DNA of 64,000 nt. Source: Liopterus haemorrhoidalis (lineage: Eukaryota; Arthropoda; Insecta; Coleoptera; Dytiscidae). Positions 32,500 to 45,131 of the stretch are shown in pieces (position 1 is the first letter of the stretch; each line of letters opens with the position of its first letter). Made by a program: the position numbers and the translations under genes. The notes under the pieces were generated by a model that worked only from the letters and a program-made list of their open reading frames with translations, did no database searches and was not told the origin of the DNA. The DNA is taken from contig OZ020616.1 in the NCBI GenBank assembly GCA_963971575.1, forward strand, positions 23,702,713 through 23,766,712, in the 5' to 3' direction.

Positions 32500-32510
32500 T
32501 GGCGCCCGAA
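32500..32510 (+). promoter_or_regulatory. Possible tRNA-Lys-type primer-binding site
   Basis: TGGCGCCCGAA is the usual start of a primer-binding site complementary to the 3' end of a lysine tRNA. Upstream 32160-32499 has an AATAAATCC signal (about 32419) and would be the end of an LTR, with the satellite possibly in its U3. No matching 3' LTR or gag was seen, so the match could be chance. Sequence 32511-32800 has no clear gene. Confidence 0.35.
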
Positions 32511-32800
32511 ATTTACAAAGAAAAAAGGTAAGCGTCATTGCGACCGAAGTCGAGAATGGAGGAGAACCGGAGAACCAGCTCGAGGTAGTACCGTCGCAAA
32601 CAAAAGGAAAAGACCTGATCAACTGTGTCCGTCTCGGTTAGTGAACCTGCGTTAAATCTATTTTTGTAGACTTTTTTTTCAACAAAATTTTAAAATATTT
32701 TGGGTTTTGCCAAATTTTGGTTTCGCCTCTGAATTTGTTAGCTATCTCCAGCAGGGTAACAGGCTAGCGACCTAGAACGCCCGCCTCCAATTTTTGAAAA

Positions 32801-34210
32801 GTGCTCCCCACGGGTACAATTCCCCCCATTTTTTTCGGGTTACCCCTCCCCTGCCATAAGTTTCCTCTTGGCGAGGGGACTCCAAAAATCTCTGAAGAAA
32901 TCAAACGAGACGTGGGTTTCGAAACTATAAGGGATCTACTAAAGGCAAAATGGCCCGCGGACACCTTCCAAAGAACGTCCGCGGTCAGAAATGACGTGGA
33001 ACTGGAAGGTCTGGAAGGAGATTTCGCCCTGCTTATGGACCCAAGGGACGCCGGGGAAAATGTTATGGGTGAAAAAGCTGGAAATTAGGTTTCACGATCT
33101 AAAGGAGCTGGTAGAGGCTAACGACAGGGCGGTCGACTTTCTGTACTGTACAGAGACTACAAGGATATAGAAGAAACATACGAAAAAAAAAACAGCGTGG
33201 TCTAAATTTTGCCAGGGACTCCTGACGAAACTGGCCAGACGCAGAGAAGCAAGGTGTATAAAGCCCTAAGGGATATGCTGGGCCTCCCCGACACCAACCC
33301 GATACAAGCACTCACACTTATCCCTGGAAAGGGTTTTAACAGAGCCCAGACCAGAAAGGTAACAGAGTATATTCTGGCGGGCAGGGAGGATGTTGTAAAG
33401 GTGTTGGTGTCGGGTGGGAAGAGGGACCCCCACCTACGTCTGCCGTCCCCAGGAGCAAAAAAGAAAAGAGGAAGGCGTACTGATGGTTAGCGGCGCAGGC
33501 AAATCCTATGCCCATCTGGTTAAGAACATGAAGTCCAGCATCGATATTGCAAAGCTGGGGCTTAAGATTAACAGGATCAGAAAGTCCGAAAAAGCTGACC
33601 TCCTCCTCTCTGTTGAGGGTGGCGGAGAAAAAACCGAATCCCTGAGGGTGGCAATAGTGCGCAAGATGAAGTGGTGCATGGTTACCACGAGATCGAATGG
33701 GCCGACTCTCTTCTTCGTCCTGGGGATCGACCCCACCATTCAAGTGGACGAGCTTAAAAAGCAGGTAGCGGAGGAGACTGGACTAGACCCAGGCACAATT
33801 TTGGTCAAGTCCTTCACGGAAGGCAAGTACGGGAAGCGCGCAGCGATAGTGGCACTCCCAAAACAGCACGCCACCACTGTGATAGCAAATAGTAAAGGAA
33901 AAGGTCCACCTCCCTAGATGCTTTAGGTGTCTTGAGCACGGCCACAGGACGCAAGAGTGCAAGGCTCCTACCAGCAGAGCGGAGGAATGTATAAACTGTG
34001 GACAGAAAGGAGATAGGCCTAAAGAATGTACAAACACCCCCAGATGTTCAAAGTGTGGCATTGAAGGGCACCGGGCGGACCACATCAAGTCCCCGCATTA
34101 TAAGAGGGAGATAGAGCGTCTGCGTAAGGAGAGCGCTACCCTAAGGCCTGGCACACGACAAAAGAAAGGCCCCTTAACCAGAGAGGCAAAGGTTGATAGC
34201 ATTCCCCACG
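32801..34210 (+). pseudogene. R1-like ORF1 (Gag-like, zinc knuckles), decayed
   Basis: Recognisable in several frames: EEIKRDVGFETIRDLLKAKW (about 32895), GKSYAHLVKNMKSSIDIAKL and KADLLLSVEGGGEKTESLRV (33495-33650), then GLDPGTILVKSFTEGKYGKR. A frame change at about 33915 leads to zinc-knuckle remnants of the CX2CX4HX4C type (RCFRCLEHGHRTQECKA, CINCGQKGD, CSKCGIEGHRADH) at 33918-34090. The central 'AKSSIDIAKLGL' segment resembles R1-clade ORF1. Many stops; inactive. Confidence 0.6.
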
Positions 34211-37002
34211 ATGGATAGGCAGATTAAGTTCCTTCAGGTAAACGTAGATAGGTCTCGTGCAGCCCATGATCTGGCTCTGTCGACCGCACAGCAGAGAAAC
34301 GTTGACGTTCTCTTGCTGTGCGAACCAAATCGATCAATGACAAAGACCAATCGAAGGAAGATCGATCTACGTGGGGACGTAGTCATATTGGTCCTAAACC
34401 AAGGCTTACCTGTCAGAAATGTCAGCAGTTTAGACGGTTTCATCGTTGACGTTTTTGACAGGGTGGATGTCTTTTGATAATAAAGGTCAAGTCCGCCTAA
34501 GCTAATTGTCCCCAAATATAACTATAACCAACTACGAGCTCCAAGTTGACGAACTAATGGATCAACTCTCAAGAAGGGGAAAGCTTTCTATCATCGCGGA
34601 GAATTTCAACGCAAAGTCTGCGCTATGGGGGATCGCCCATCTCTGATGTGAGGGGAGATATTATGGGTGAGTGGATTGCGTCAAGGAGCTTAACAGTGTG
34701 CAACAGGGAAGACACGCCCACCTTCCGCATAGGGGCTTCCTTCTCTTTCATCGATATCACCCTCGCGACGGCGGACATCGCGGGTCCCATTACCGGATGT
34801 ACGGTACTCAGCGCTGAGTCGATCTCCTTGCACGCGTACATCGCCTTTCAGCTTGGAAAGACACCGAGTAAAAAGATGTTTCCACAAAACACGTCGTAAA
34901 CTGGGAGTTTTTTAGGGAGGGTATTGCCATTCGTCTCCACCGCTTACCAAGTGAAGACAGGTGCGACTATAGGCAGGCAACTAGGATGCTCGCTGACGAA
35001 CTGCGGTCTACCACGGTTTCCTCCGTGGAAGGAAATCGCATGCCGTACTGGTGGAACGAGGAGATCTCGCGACTTACGGCCATGACCACTCTGGCAAGGA
35101 AAAGACTTCAGAGATCGAGAAGGAGAATTCCGCACGCCGAGGACGCCGCTGCTGCAGCTCATACAAGCTGAAGCAAGTAGCAAGCTATGTCGCAGCATTT
35201 AACTTGCAAAAAACGAAGCGTGGAAGCAGCTACTCCTCGACCTGGAGAAAGACACCTGGAGACAGAAGTACAAGATTGTGGTGCGTCAGTTTAGACGCGC
35301 CACACCCTCGCACATCGAGGCCGACAACGAAAGGCGTATCCTCGATTCCATTTTCCCCAGAGTAAGACCAACCCGACCGAACCACAGAGTCAGCACCTCC
35401 GAATACGAGCCTTTGACCGTATCGGAGATAAGCTCAGTGCTGGCCAAAATGAAGAAGGGAAAGGCTGCATGTCCGGTCAAAATTCCCTCTGAATCCTTGA
35501 GCGTCGTATAGGGGGTCGATGAGGAATATCTCAAGGGGATTTTCAATAAACTCCTTGAGTATCAGACCTTCCCCAACAAATGGAAGACGGCCATGGTGGT
35601 ACTAATTGAAAAGAAGGGAGGTAATCCAGGAAACACCACGATAGACCCATAAGCTTGCTCAACTCAATGAGCAAGGTTTTCTAAGGCCTCATTAGACTGC
35701 GTCTAAATCAGGAACAAGCGAAAAATTGAGGCTTAGGAGAACACCAGTACGGATTTCATACAGGCAGGTCCACTGTGGACAATATGCAACAGGCAGTCGG
35801 CAACGAAGCGAGGAACTCGAGTGGACCGTGTTGGTGACTTTGGATGTCTAATACGGTCAGATGGGAAAGCATCCTAGGGTGTCTTGAGGAGCTAAGGATC
35901 TCCAGGTGCATCGTAAACTTAATCGATGATTTCTTTCGGGACAGACGGATCACAACGAAGAAAAACCGACGCAAACTTAGTGCAGGGGTTTCACAGGGGT
36001 CGGACCTGCCCTGTGGAACGATTTCTACGACGAAGTACTGAAACTTGGTCTCTCGGGGAGAGCAACGCTGATCGGGTTTACCGATGATCTGGCCCTGATA
36101 GTCTGACCACGAGGACGATCTGGTCGGTCATGTTAACACCAACCTACGCACGAAAACAGGGTGGACATCGGCACGCCATCTGAAAATGGCCCCCGAGAAG
36201 ACAGAGGCAGTAGACCTGAAGGGAAAGTGGAACTGGAGAAACCTCAGCTTCAGAATCGTGCTGCACACCGCGAGATGTCTATTGGCTGGCTGGGGTATAC
36301 CACTCCATCGTACTTTACGGTGCCCCCGTCTAAACGGACCAGATATGCTAAAGTACAGAAAGTACAAGGCATACTAGGGAATAGCCAGACCAAAGCCCTG
36401 CTTGGGATTTCGTCAGCTTGCAGGACGGCCTCCACTGCTGCGCTACAGGTTTTCACTGGTATAATTTCTATTTACCTGTGGATAGCTGAGCGCAGAGTGG
36501 TGTACGAGAATGGATCCTCCCCAGAGGCAAAAGCCGAAGCCAGGAGCGCGACTATCGCTGCGTGGCAGAGCGAGTGGGATCTGGACATCAGGAAGGCTAG
36601 GTGGACAAAGAAGCTGATACCGCGCCTCGAGCCGTGGCTAAAGGCAAAGATGCGGCCTCTAAATTACTTCCTGACTCAATTCCTCACGGGCACGGTTCAT
36701 AAAAGGCGTACACACATCGTATCGGGAAGGACGCCGACGATAGATGTGTGTACTGTGGCGAAATAGATAGGCCTGAGCACACAGTTTTGGTATGCCCTCG
36801 ATGGGTCGAACAGAGGTGCGAAATGAACTTGTCTGCCGGTTGGGTTTTGGGCCCAGACGACATCATCGCTTGGATGATATCCAGCAGGGAAAAATGGATT
36901 CAGCTGTCCGGAATCATAAAGAAGACAGGCACTTGCAAGGAGGGGGAGGAGCGAAGATCGAAGATGAACAGCAACAATAACAGCATGGAGCTACGGCAGT
37001 GA
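34211..37002 (+). pseudogene. R1-like ORF2: endonuclease, RT, C-terminal zinc finger
   Basis: ATG 34211 starts the endonuclease (IKFLQVNVDRSRAAHDLALS, VDVLLLCEPNR). Frame changes follow at about 34480, 34640, 35510 and 35830. RT remnants: LAKMKKGKAACPVKIPSESL, GRSTVDNMQQAVGNEA, GVSQGSD (the usual PQGS is altered) and FTDDLALIV in place of YADD. The C-terminal part 36161-36766 is a long open stretch (QTKALLGISSACRTASTAAL). A CX2C...H...C zinc finger (CGEIDRPEHTVLVCPRW, 36752-36804) closes it, as in R1/TRAS elements. The 3' UTR is about 37003-37195. Confidence 0.65.
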
Positions 37003-37204
37003 GGGCCTGATACGCTGACGCTGACCAGGTGGTCTTGGTAGGCTCGTTGCCACGAAGCAAGTCCTATGGACAGTACCGTGGTAACGTTGTAGGAGCCAAA
37101 CAGGGTTTTTAATCGGTAGGCTATTTGCAGAATCCGACACTACCGGTGGGTAAATAAAGAGTCCAACCGGTGCCTATAAAAGGTTTCCCCTGTATAAAAA
37201 AAAA

Positions 37205-37300
37205 GGTCCAGCCGTTTTGCAACAATTTTTACCGTACAGACAGAAAGACATATAAGTGACGGTATGAGCGTTTTTGGTCATACATGCAAAACCTAAAAAT
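37205..37300 (-). repeat. Right half of the split interspersed-repeat copy
   Basis: Resumes at GGTCCAGCCGTTT and continues TGCAACAATTTTTACCG, a degraded CAGACAGAAAGACA tract and ATGACC-type end sequence, completing the copy begun at 28685. The following 37301-37978 is AT-rich, with a short (AAT)n run at 37484-37503 and no recognisable gene. Confidence 0.8.
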
Positions 37301-37978
37301 AATAATCGTTTCAACAATCTAAGTACGTATGCGCGTCATTATTCTATTCCGATTCTGAACTATGTTGAAAACTATAAAGCAATCATCCCCACCACAGACT
37401 ACTCCATGCAGACAAAACAAAATGCAGAAATATTAAATATGGTTTTTAAAAGTAAATTATATTTGCAATTCTAAATAATGTTGATAATAATAATAATAAT
37501 AATATATTTTACAAAAAACAAATACAATATAGTAATACAATAAAGTAATACAATACCTAACAAAAAGAAATTAAACAAAATAATTATTTAGTAATAAATT
37601 AGTGAAATAGAAAAAGGTTTTGAACAAGGAGAATATACAAAATTACCACCTCAGAAGATACTATGTATCTTGTAGTGATTAACATTCAGACCAATTCTGT
37701 AACTCAGTTAATATAATCATTGTAACTAAATTTGTCGCTATGAGCAAGGTCAGTTACTATCATGAATGAAAGTCATTATACTTTTTATAATATTATATCT
37801 TGTTGTAACGTTACTTCACAGTAAATTTTTAAAGAATTGATCTGTATATGTTAGAGCAGACCTCAAAAATATACATATAAATATATATAAATTATCAACT
37901 AAAAAAAGCAAACTTTGAATTGAGTGCTCAGTTATTCACACTATTGTTATATACTTAGATACAATAAATACTTAGATA

Positions 37979-38180
37979 CTACATATTGAAGGTAATTTGA
38001 TTTATCAATGTACAGGAAGCATTATATAACCATGATTTAATCTGTTTTTGAAATGACAGTTTAGACATTCTAAATAAATTTGATCTTATGTTATCAGAAA
38101 ACGCATTATATATTTTAGGAATTGAGTTAATGAAATTTGTATAATCTTTTCTTTTTTTAATTTTATATAAATAAATAAAT
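37979..38180 (-). pseudogene. LINE RT C-terminal fragment
   Basis: The minus strand encodes DYTNFINSIPKIYNAFSDNI and FRMSKLSFQKQIKSWLYNA, the kind of C-terminal tail seen after RT in CR1-like LINEs. It is preceded (38165-38218) by an (AAAT)n(AT)n microsatellite that may be the tail of the next LINE. Confidence 0.4.
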
Positions 38181-38186
38181 AAATAA

Positions 38187-38218
<32 letters not shown>
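38165..38218. repeat. AAAT/AT microsatellite
   Basis: About six TAAA units followed by about 14 TA units at the 3' side of the minus-strand LINE at 38220-42510. Confidence 0.9.
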
Positions 38219-38322
38219 TCTAGGCAGAGAGCCAATACACATATCTTACATGAAACATAATAACTACATATATACAAAAAATATAACAAATTAATAAAAA
38301 ATAATGAACTATACAATTTGCA

Positions 38323-41175
38323 CTATACAATTTGTTTAAGGTATTCTTTAATTTTATTTTTAAACAGTTTCACATTTGTACTATTTTTTATTTCATTTGG
38401 TAATTTATTATATTTTACCACTCCTTTATCAAAGACAGAGTTCATAGTTGACTTCTTGTTTTTGGCTGAAATATGTATGTTTTGTTTTCCACGCGTATTA
38501 TAACTATGGATCGTATTTCTCTTAGTATTTATATTATCTAAACAAGAAGGCAACAAACCATGACCTAGTTGATAAATAGTTGCAAGTACATTTATTTCTA
38601 TTTTATTCTTAATATTTAACCAATTTAACTAATTTAGCATACTTTGTATATGGGTATCTTTCGGACATCTTAAGATAATTCGCATTACCTTATTTTGCTA
38701 CACTTGTAGCCTATGCATTTCCTTATCGGTAATTGCATATAACACAGTATTGCAATATTGAAAATGCGGTTCAATTATAGTATTATATACTAGTGTTCTT
38801 GCATACGGGAGATAAATTTCCAGATAGTCTCTATAACATACCTACTCTTTTCCCAATTTTTTCAATTAAACAATTTACAAATGCACTAAATTTAAGTTTG
38901 TTGTCAATTACAACGCCCAAATATTTAATCTCTTCTACCCAGTCTATATAAGATTTATCCATAATTACCCTATTAGAACCATTAGACACAACACAATCCC
39001 ATTGATTATTGCTCCCAGTAAACATACATTTAGTCTTCCCCACATTAATTTTCAACTTATTAATAGCAAAATATATATTCAAAATCTCTAGCTCCATATT
39101 TAACTTTTCAATAACTTTACTAGGATTATCCCCATACATATATATTAGCGTATCGTCCGCAAATAAGATAATCTTACACTTTTTAAAACATTTTACAATA
39201 TCATTTATATATACAATGAATAAGAATGGTCCAAGCACACTTCCCTGAGGAATACCTAATTCATTGCATATAGTATCTGACAGTATATTATCCCAAAGTA
39301 CATTCTGCCCACGATCCTCTAAGTAGTTTCTTAAAAGTCTGAGTGCACCTCCTGTAATTCCGTACGACTTGAGTTTTTCTAATAAAATACTCCTATTTAT
39401 AGTCTCGAAGGCCCTTTTAAAATCTATAAATATCGCACAAATACATTTATTATTTTCTCTAATCAGTTTCCAATCATTTATTAACAGCTGTAATGCTGTC
39501 TCACAAGAATGACCATGTCGAAACCCAAACTGGAAAGGCGTTAGTATTGCTTTAGTATTGAAATAGTCCAGCAGTTGCTTGTACAGAATCTTCTCAAGTA
39601 TCTTATCGCAAGCGACCAATAAGTTCACAGGTCTAAATTCTTCTGCTTTTGATGTACCTTTAACTTTCGGTATTGGAATAACGGAAGATATTTTGAACTC
39701 ATTTGGTACACTTGCGCTAGATATACATGTATTTATTACATTCAATTATGGGTAACCAACTGCTGAAAATATTTCTTTCAACAATTTAATATTAATATTG
39801 TCTGGACTTCCTTTATTCTTCATACTAAAAACAATATTTTTTAGACGTGATATGTCAACAGTTTTGAAATATTCAAACTTGTTATCACAAACAATATCGT
39901 ACGTAGAAACATTACTATTGCCATTATTGATATCAGGAATTGAATTTACAATATCTAAAATACTATGTACAAAATACTTGTTAAAATTTTCAGCAATCTT
40001 GCTTGGGTTATCAACAATGTCACCCTCAAAATTAATTTTTTGTTGACTAATTATATCACTTTTTTTTTCTTAAAACTGATTTCAAGTTTTCTCATGTTTT
40101 TCTGCCACATATTTTTAGGATAGTACTTGCACAAATCAATTTTGTTTTCAAAATATGTATTTTTAGTTCTACAAATTAGTACCTTCAATTCATTCCTGAA
40201 TTTTTAGTACATGTCCGTCTTCATTATCGTCACTAAACCAAAAAATTTTATAACTATTATTTCTCTAGGTCATAACATTTCTAACTAGTTCATTAAACCA
40301 CGGTTTATTTTCTTTTTTAATAAACTTAGTTTTAAGTGGCGCCACTATATTTAAGGTAGATATTATATCGCTACTAAATTTATTAAATAAAATGTTAACA
40401 TCAGTACAATTGTAGAACCAGTCCACTTAAACTAACATATGTATTATTGCACTGTAATAGACTTTTCCTCTTGTCACTATCGTTTTATTTAAATTATTAT
40501 CACATTCATTATTTATTATACTAACTTTTAGCAAACTGTGATCTGTTATTTTCGGCGTATGTAGCACATCACACATTAAATTATTATTATTAATAATAAC
40601 TAAATCGATCTGAGTTTTTGAGGCATTAGTTATTCTCGTATAATCTGTAACAAGTTGTTTTAAATTGTACATGTTCATAATATTCACTAATTTATTACTG
40701 TAAGTTTTATCACTACCACGTAGATCAATATTAAAATCTCCCATTACTATAATACTATTATAATTTTCGGTATTACATTCACACCAATCTTCAAAAAACA
40801 CTAGGAAATCCCTATCACTTTCATTTGGGGAGTGATATAATATGCAGAGTACAAACATATTATTCTTAAAGTTGACGCGACACTCAATCATCCAATAATT
40901 CATATTTAAGTTGTACTCTTTTACTTGGCATACTGTTACGTCGTCTCTGAAATACAGCATAACATCACCTGTGTGGCGGCTCCTTGAATCAAATCTCATT
41001 ATTCTGTAACTAGATATAGATACTTCGGTGTCTTCTATATCGCTCGTCAATCTTGTTTCAGCCAGGCCTAGAATTAATGGCTGGTAGCTATTAGTTAAAT
41101 GTTCTATTTCATCAAAATGTCTGACTACACTTTGGGAACTTAGACAAATTATAGATGCAGACCAGTAAATTTGGT
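38323..41175 (-). pseudogene. CR1-like ORF2: endonuclease and RT
   Basis: The endonuclease runs from about 41175 (ILGLAETRLTSDIEDTEVS, VMGDFNIDLRGSD, TDHSLLKVSI) to 40427. A damaged linker of many stops spans 40427-39746. RT from 39745 to 38831 is open: SSVIPIPKVKGTSKAEEF, RPVNLLVACDKILEKIL, QFGFRHGHSCETALQ, FIDFKRAFETINRSI, LGIPQGSVLGPFLFIVYIND, the catalytic FADDTLIY and IKYLGVVIDNKLKF. A shorter frame at 38556-38323 holds the C-terminus (HSYNTRGKQNIHIS). No RNase H. Probably one lineage with the ORF1 upstream. Confidence 0.8.
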
Positions 41176-41367
41176 TATTTTTAGTTGTCTGTGAGTTCTT
41201 TAATTGCTATACATACTTCACCTTACTTTGGTACTCAAGAATTTTTCTTTTATAAACTAGATAATCTACTCCATGCACAGTGCTTAGTGTTAAGGCCAAT
41301 TTTCAACTTTTCGTTTATAGTAACACAATTCACACAGGCTTCTTCATTCTCAACACAGTCTTCGGCT

Positions 41368-42363
41368 TTATGTCCTCGAACACTTTCCACACGTGTGTGT
41401 CTCTTTGGTACATTTACTCGCAATATGATTATACTTCCAGCATTTATAACATCTATATACCGGTAAATCTTCTACAACATTATACCTGTGCCAGCCTAAG
41501 TTTATTTTGTTCCTGTTCTCAACTATTTTATTCCAGGTATGCCCATCTATTTCCAAAATATAGTGATACTTTTCGTATCTAGTTTTCTTCTTTTTAATTT
41601 CTACTTTTCCAATGAATTTTATCTTCCCATCTATGCAGCAATCATTCTGTTTTTTTAACATACTAATTAATTCCTCCTCCTTATCGAATTCTTCCTCCAC
41701 GCCTAATATTCTTATTTTTGGATTTAATAATTCCATCGTTTTAACTTCAAATTCATGTCCTAATTTTGTCTTTACATTGCTAATTATCAATTCTTTATTT
41801 TCATTAGATTTACATTCAACAAGTATTTTACCTTTCCCTCCATTTTTCATACTTTGGACATTCATCTCCGCAGAATTTATTTTATTTTTTAAAGTTGCTC
41901 TGATATCTTAATTTTTAGTTATCCTACTTCTTGACTGCACCTCTATCCAATTCTCATTATTTTCATGCTTTTTTGTTACCGTTGCATATGAGGCATTATT
42001 TATATTTTCAATATTTGATTTTAATTCTTTAATTAAATTTAAATCCGTTTCAGTTGCCTTTTCCTTAACTATCCCTATATTATCACTTACAGTCTTCAAG
42101 GTAACATCCCGTACTTGAACTTTCATGTCTAGTTTATAAACGAAATCCAAAATTAAAGAAATTTTGTCATTCATTACTTTTAATGGATCCTTTTCACAAT
42201 CCTTACAAATGTACTTTATCTGCTTACATGCCTGTAACGATTCAAAATTACTTTTATTTAGTTTAAGGCATTTATAATGCCATACATTTGCACAACCACC
42301 ATGACATTTTGTTTCATCTTTCCCATACTCCGTTTCCACACTACATTTTTTACATATCTCCAT
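41368..42363 (-). pseudogene. CR1-like ORF1: PHD-like finger and zinc knuckles
   Basis: From ATG 42363 (MEICKKCSVETEYG) the frame encodes a PHD-like zinc finger (CHGGCANVWHYKCLKL ... YICKDC), a coiled linker, an RRM-like stretch (KIRILGVEEEFDKEEELISM) and a C-terminal zinc knuckle (YRCYKCWKYNHIASKC, THTCGKC). A single in-frame stop at 41910-41908 interrupts it. PHD fingers in ORF1 are known in CR1-group LINEs. Followed by its ORF2 on the same strand. Confidence 0.7.
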
Positions 42364-42739
42364 ATTGATGCAACGTGAAATACATGTATGCAGTTTTGGT
42401 TGCCTGCCCGTAGGCGATATAACCACCGACTTATCTCTGTTACCGGCCTTGCAAGTTCAACGACCTTCCTTATCTGACCAAACCTGAACAGCTGAGCGGC
42501 AGACGAAAATGACACTTATTGTCCGTTAGATTGACTAGGTTTTATTTAAATTATAGCACTATTTCTTAATAAAAGTCCAAGATATTTCTACAATACATTA
42601 TTAGAAGGTTTACTCACAGTTTTTTACTATCCAATAATAATTAATTTCACTTTTTCACTCATAACTATAACGAAATTGTAGGACTAACAATAACTATCCA
42701 CTTTACTAATAGATAATTCACACACTAAATGGATTACAT

Positions 42740-43193
42740 AGTCCTTTAAAAGCATGCCTTGTACTATAATTATGATTCGCAAATTCAAGGGTATCATTTA
42801 ATTTATTTTTTTCATTAAAAATGTGATTTGAAATATTATGTAAATATATTATGTAACTTGGTAATATAAAAAATTCCAATTTCTTTAAATAATTTACTAG
42901 ACGAATATCTGTGCGGTTTATGCAACATAACTTTGATAATTAATTTTTGTGTAATTTTAATTTTGGAAAGAACATTTTTAAATGCACCACCCCAAAATAA
43001 TATTCCATAGCTTAGAACCGACTGAACGAGTCCATAATAAATTATTTTCAATGTAGAAGTATTTAAAACATTTCTTTAATTTTTAAGAACATAAATTAAT
43101 TTACGTAATTTATTACAGATGTAATCTATATGAATGTTTCAGCGTAACAGACTATCAATATAAATACCCAGATATTTTATGGAATTTATAATA
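42740..43193 (-). pseudogene. CR1-like LINE RT, downstream part of a split copy
   Basis: Encodes SIKYLGIYIDSLLR, IDYICNKLRKLIYVLKN, then QSVLSYGILFWGGAFKNVL and IKVMLHKPHRYSSSKLFKEI: RT thumb and C-terminus. It carries stops. Its upstream RT half lies at 46368-46838 on the far side of a mariner-type insertion at a TA site. Confidence 0.7.
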
Positions 43194-43772
43194 CAGTGAA
43201 TTTATTCTTTTATGCAACATGTACTATGTCATTACCATGGATACAGTTTTTGACAGCAATATAAATCGTGTTCATTTTCATTTGCAACATAGACAATTAG
43301 TGTGTATACTTTCGCTCATTACTGATTTAAAAATTAATCAACATGTATATACAGATGAAGAAAAAATAATGATGGTAACTTGGTATAATTCCCAAGTGAG
43401 TTTAAGAGAAGTTTTTGCTGTATTTAGTGCAACTTATCCAGATCGGCCAATACCAAATCCCTCTACAATTTCAAGACTAGTTAATAAATTTCATCGCGAA
43501 GGATGTCTTAAGTCAAAACATAATAAAAAAAGAACAACATCCCACGTGCTTACAGAAGAGAAGCAGTTGGAAATATTATTACAAGAGGAAGAAAACAATC
43601 AAAATACTTTAAGATCAATTGCACAAACCGTTGGTGTCACTAAACTCTAAATGGTGAAGTGCACAGACAAAATTTTAGGTACTGGAGTCGAGAAAATTTA
43701 TATTTGTTTCATTCCTCCCGAACTCAAAATCCGCAAAAATTAAATGTTTGGGCAGGGATAATAGGAACTAAT

Positions 43773-45131
43773 CAGTAAAACCTTAAATGAAGACCAGCCA
43801 ATAGAACAAGCTGGATTTCGAAGTTCATTTTCTACAATAGACCACCTACACGTTGTAAATCAAGTTATAGAAAAAAGCAACGAGTATAATATAAATGTAT
43901 ACTTAGCATTTATCGACTTCGAAAAGGAATTCGACTCCATCGAACATGTCTTCATTTATAAAGCATTGGAAAAAAGCGGAGTAGAAAAGAAATACATTGA
44001 TATTATAAAAAACATTTATGAAGAAAATTACGCAAGAATCAAACTTGAAACAGCAGGACCTACTTTCAAACTACGGCGGGGTGTGCGACAAGGTTATACT
44101 TTATCTCCAAACTTATTTACTTGTGTACTTGAAGATATCTTCCGCGAGTTGGAGTGGGGAAACAAAGGCAATGCAATAAATGGAAAGAGGCTCACAAATC
44201 TTCGGTTTGCGGATGATATAATTCTCTTTTCTAAATCTGCTGAAGAACTAGAGGAAATGATCAATTCACTTAACGTCCAATGTGAGAAAACAGAATTAAA
44301 AATTAATAAAAACAAAACTAAAGTCATGACAAATGGACAAAAGGTGAACATCAGCCTACATGGAAATAGTTTGGAATATGCAGAAGAAATAATATACCTC
44401 GGGCAACTACTGTCTTTCAACAACAGACAAGGAAAGGAAATAGAAAGAAGAGTAACTCAAGGGTGGAAGAAATTCTGGGCCTTAAAAGATATATTTCATT
44501 CGAATTTATCAGCCACAATAAAAAGAAACGCTTTTGACAGCTGCGTTAGCCCCACTATGACTTATGGATGTCAAACTTGGTCTACAACCCAAAAACAAAC
44601 TAACAAATTACGCACGTGCCAATACGCGATGGAAAGTTCTATGCTAAAAATCAAAAGGTCGGACAGAATCCGTCTATCCGAAATAAGGGAAAAAACTAGG
44701 TTGAAAGACATTCTGAAAACTGCCAGGTCCTTGAAATGGAAATGGGCTGGTCATGTTATGCGCCTCCGAGATCACAGGTGGACCAAAGAGGTCACGGAAT
44801 GGATACCTAGAGACCATAAAAGAAGGCGAGGAAGACAAAGAACTCGATGGGAAGATGAAATTAAGGAAACAGCAGGCAAATTCTGGAGAAGGGCAACAAG
44901 CGACCGTCAACGTTGGGCGCAACTGGGGGAGGCCCATGCCCAGAAATGGGCTCCGTGAATTTAATGTAATTAAGTTCAAGTAGATATTAAGAATATTAGT
45001 ATATGTAATTATTTAAGCAATACATGTATTGTAAATCATATTAATGAAATGTAATATACATCTTAAGATACAATACAAATGTATATATAGATTTATAACG
45101 GAAATAAAAAAAAGGGCTATAATAATAATAA
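43773..45131 (+). mobile_element. 5'-truncated RTE-clade LINE
   Basis: Flanked by a 15-bp target duplication ATAATAGGAACTAAT (43758-43772 and 45132-45146). The 3' end is AT-rich with AATAATAATAAAT repeats. It contains the RTE RT coding sequence. Confidence 0.9.
43785..44958 (+). CDS. RTE-clade reverse transcriptase, C-terminal two thirds
   Basis: Open from about 43785 to 44958. RT motifs: EQAGFRSSFSTIDHLHVVNQ, AFIDFEKEFDSIEH (Lys-Glu where RTE usually has Lys-Ala), RRGVRQGYTLSPNLFTCVLE, the catalytic RFADDIILFSKSAEEL and IIYLGQLLSF. The RTE-type C-terminus follows: GCQTWSTT, LKWKWAGHVMRLRDHRWTKE, RRRGRQRTRWEDEI and WAQLGEAHAQKW. The endonuclease was lost by 5' truncation. The lack of stops suggests a fairly recent insertion. 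Confidence 0.85.

Larger units (their letters stand above)
28750..37204 (+). mobile_element. R1-like LINE (plus) with nested insertions
   Basis: Bounded by the 13-bp duplication GGTCCAGCCGTTT (28737-28749 and 37205-37217), with an A9 tail at 37196-37204. ORF1 (about 32800-34200) and ORF2 (34211-37002) carry R1/TRAS-type features. The span 28750-29060 would be its GC-rich 5' UTR. Between about 29060 and 32500 lie a Crypton-type gene, palindromes, a satellite and possibly an LTR, presumably later insertions. Confidence 0.65.

Noticed and set aside
32801..33088. Independent small gene upstream of the R1-like ORF1
   Set aside because: It reads as the decayed N-terminal part of the same ORF1, broken by frameshifts.
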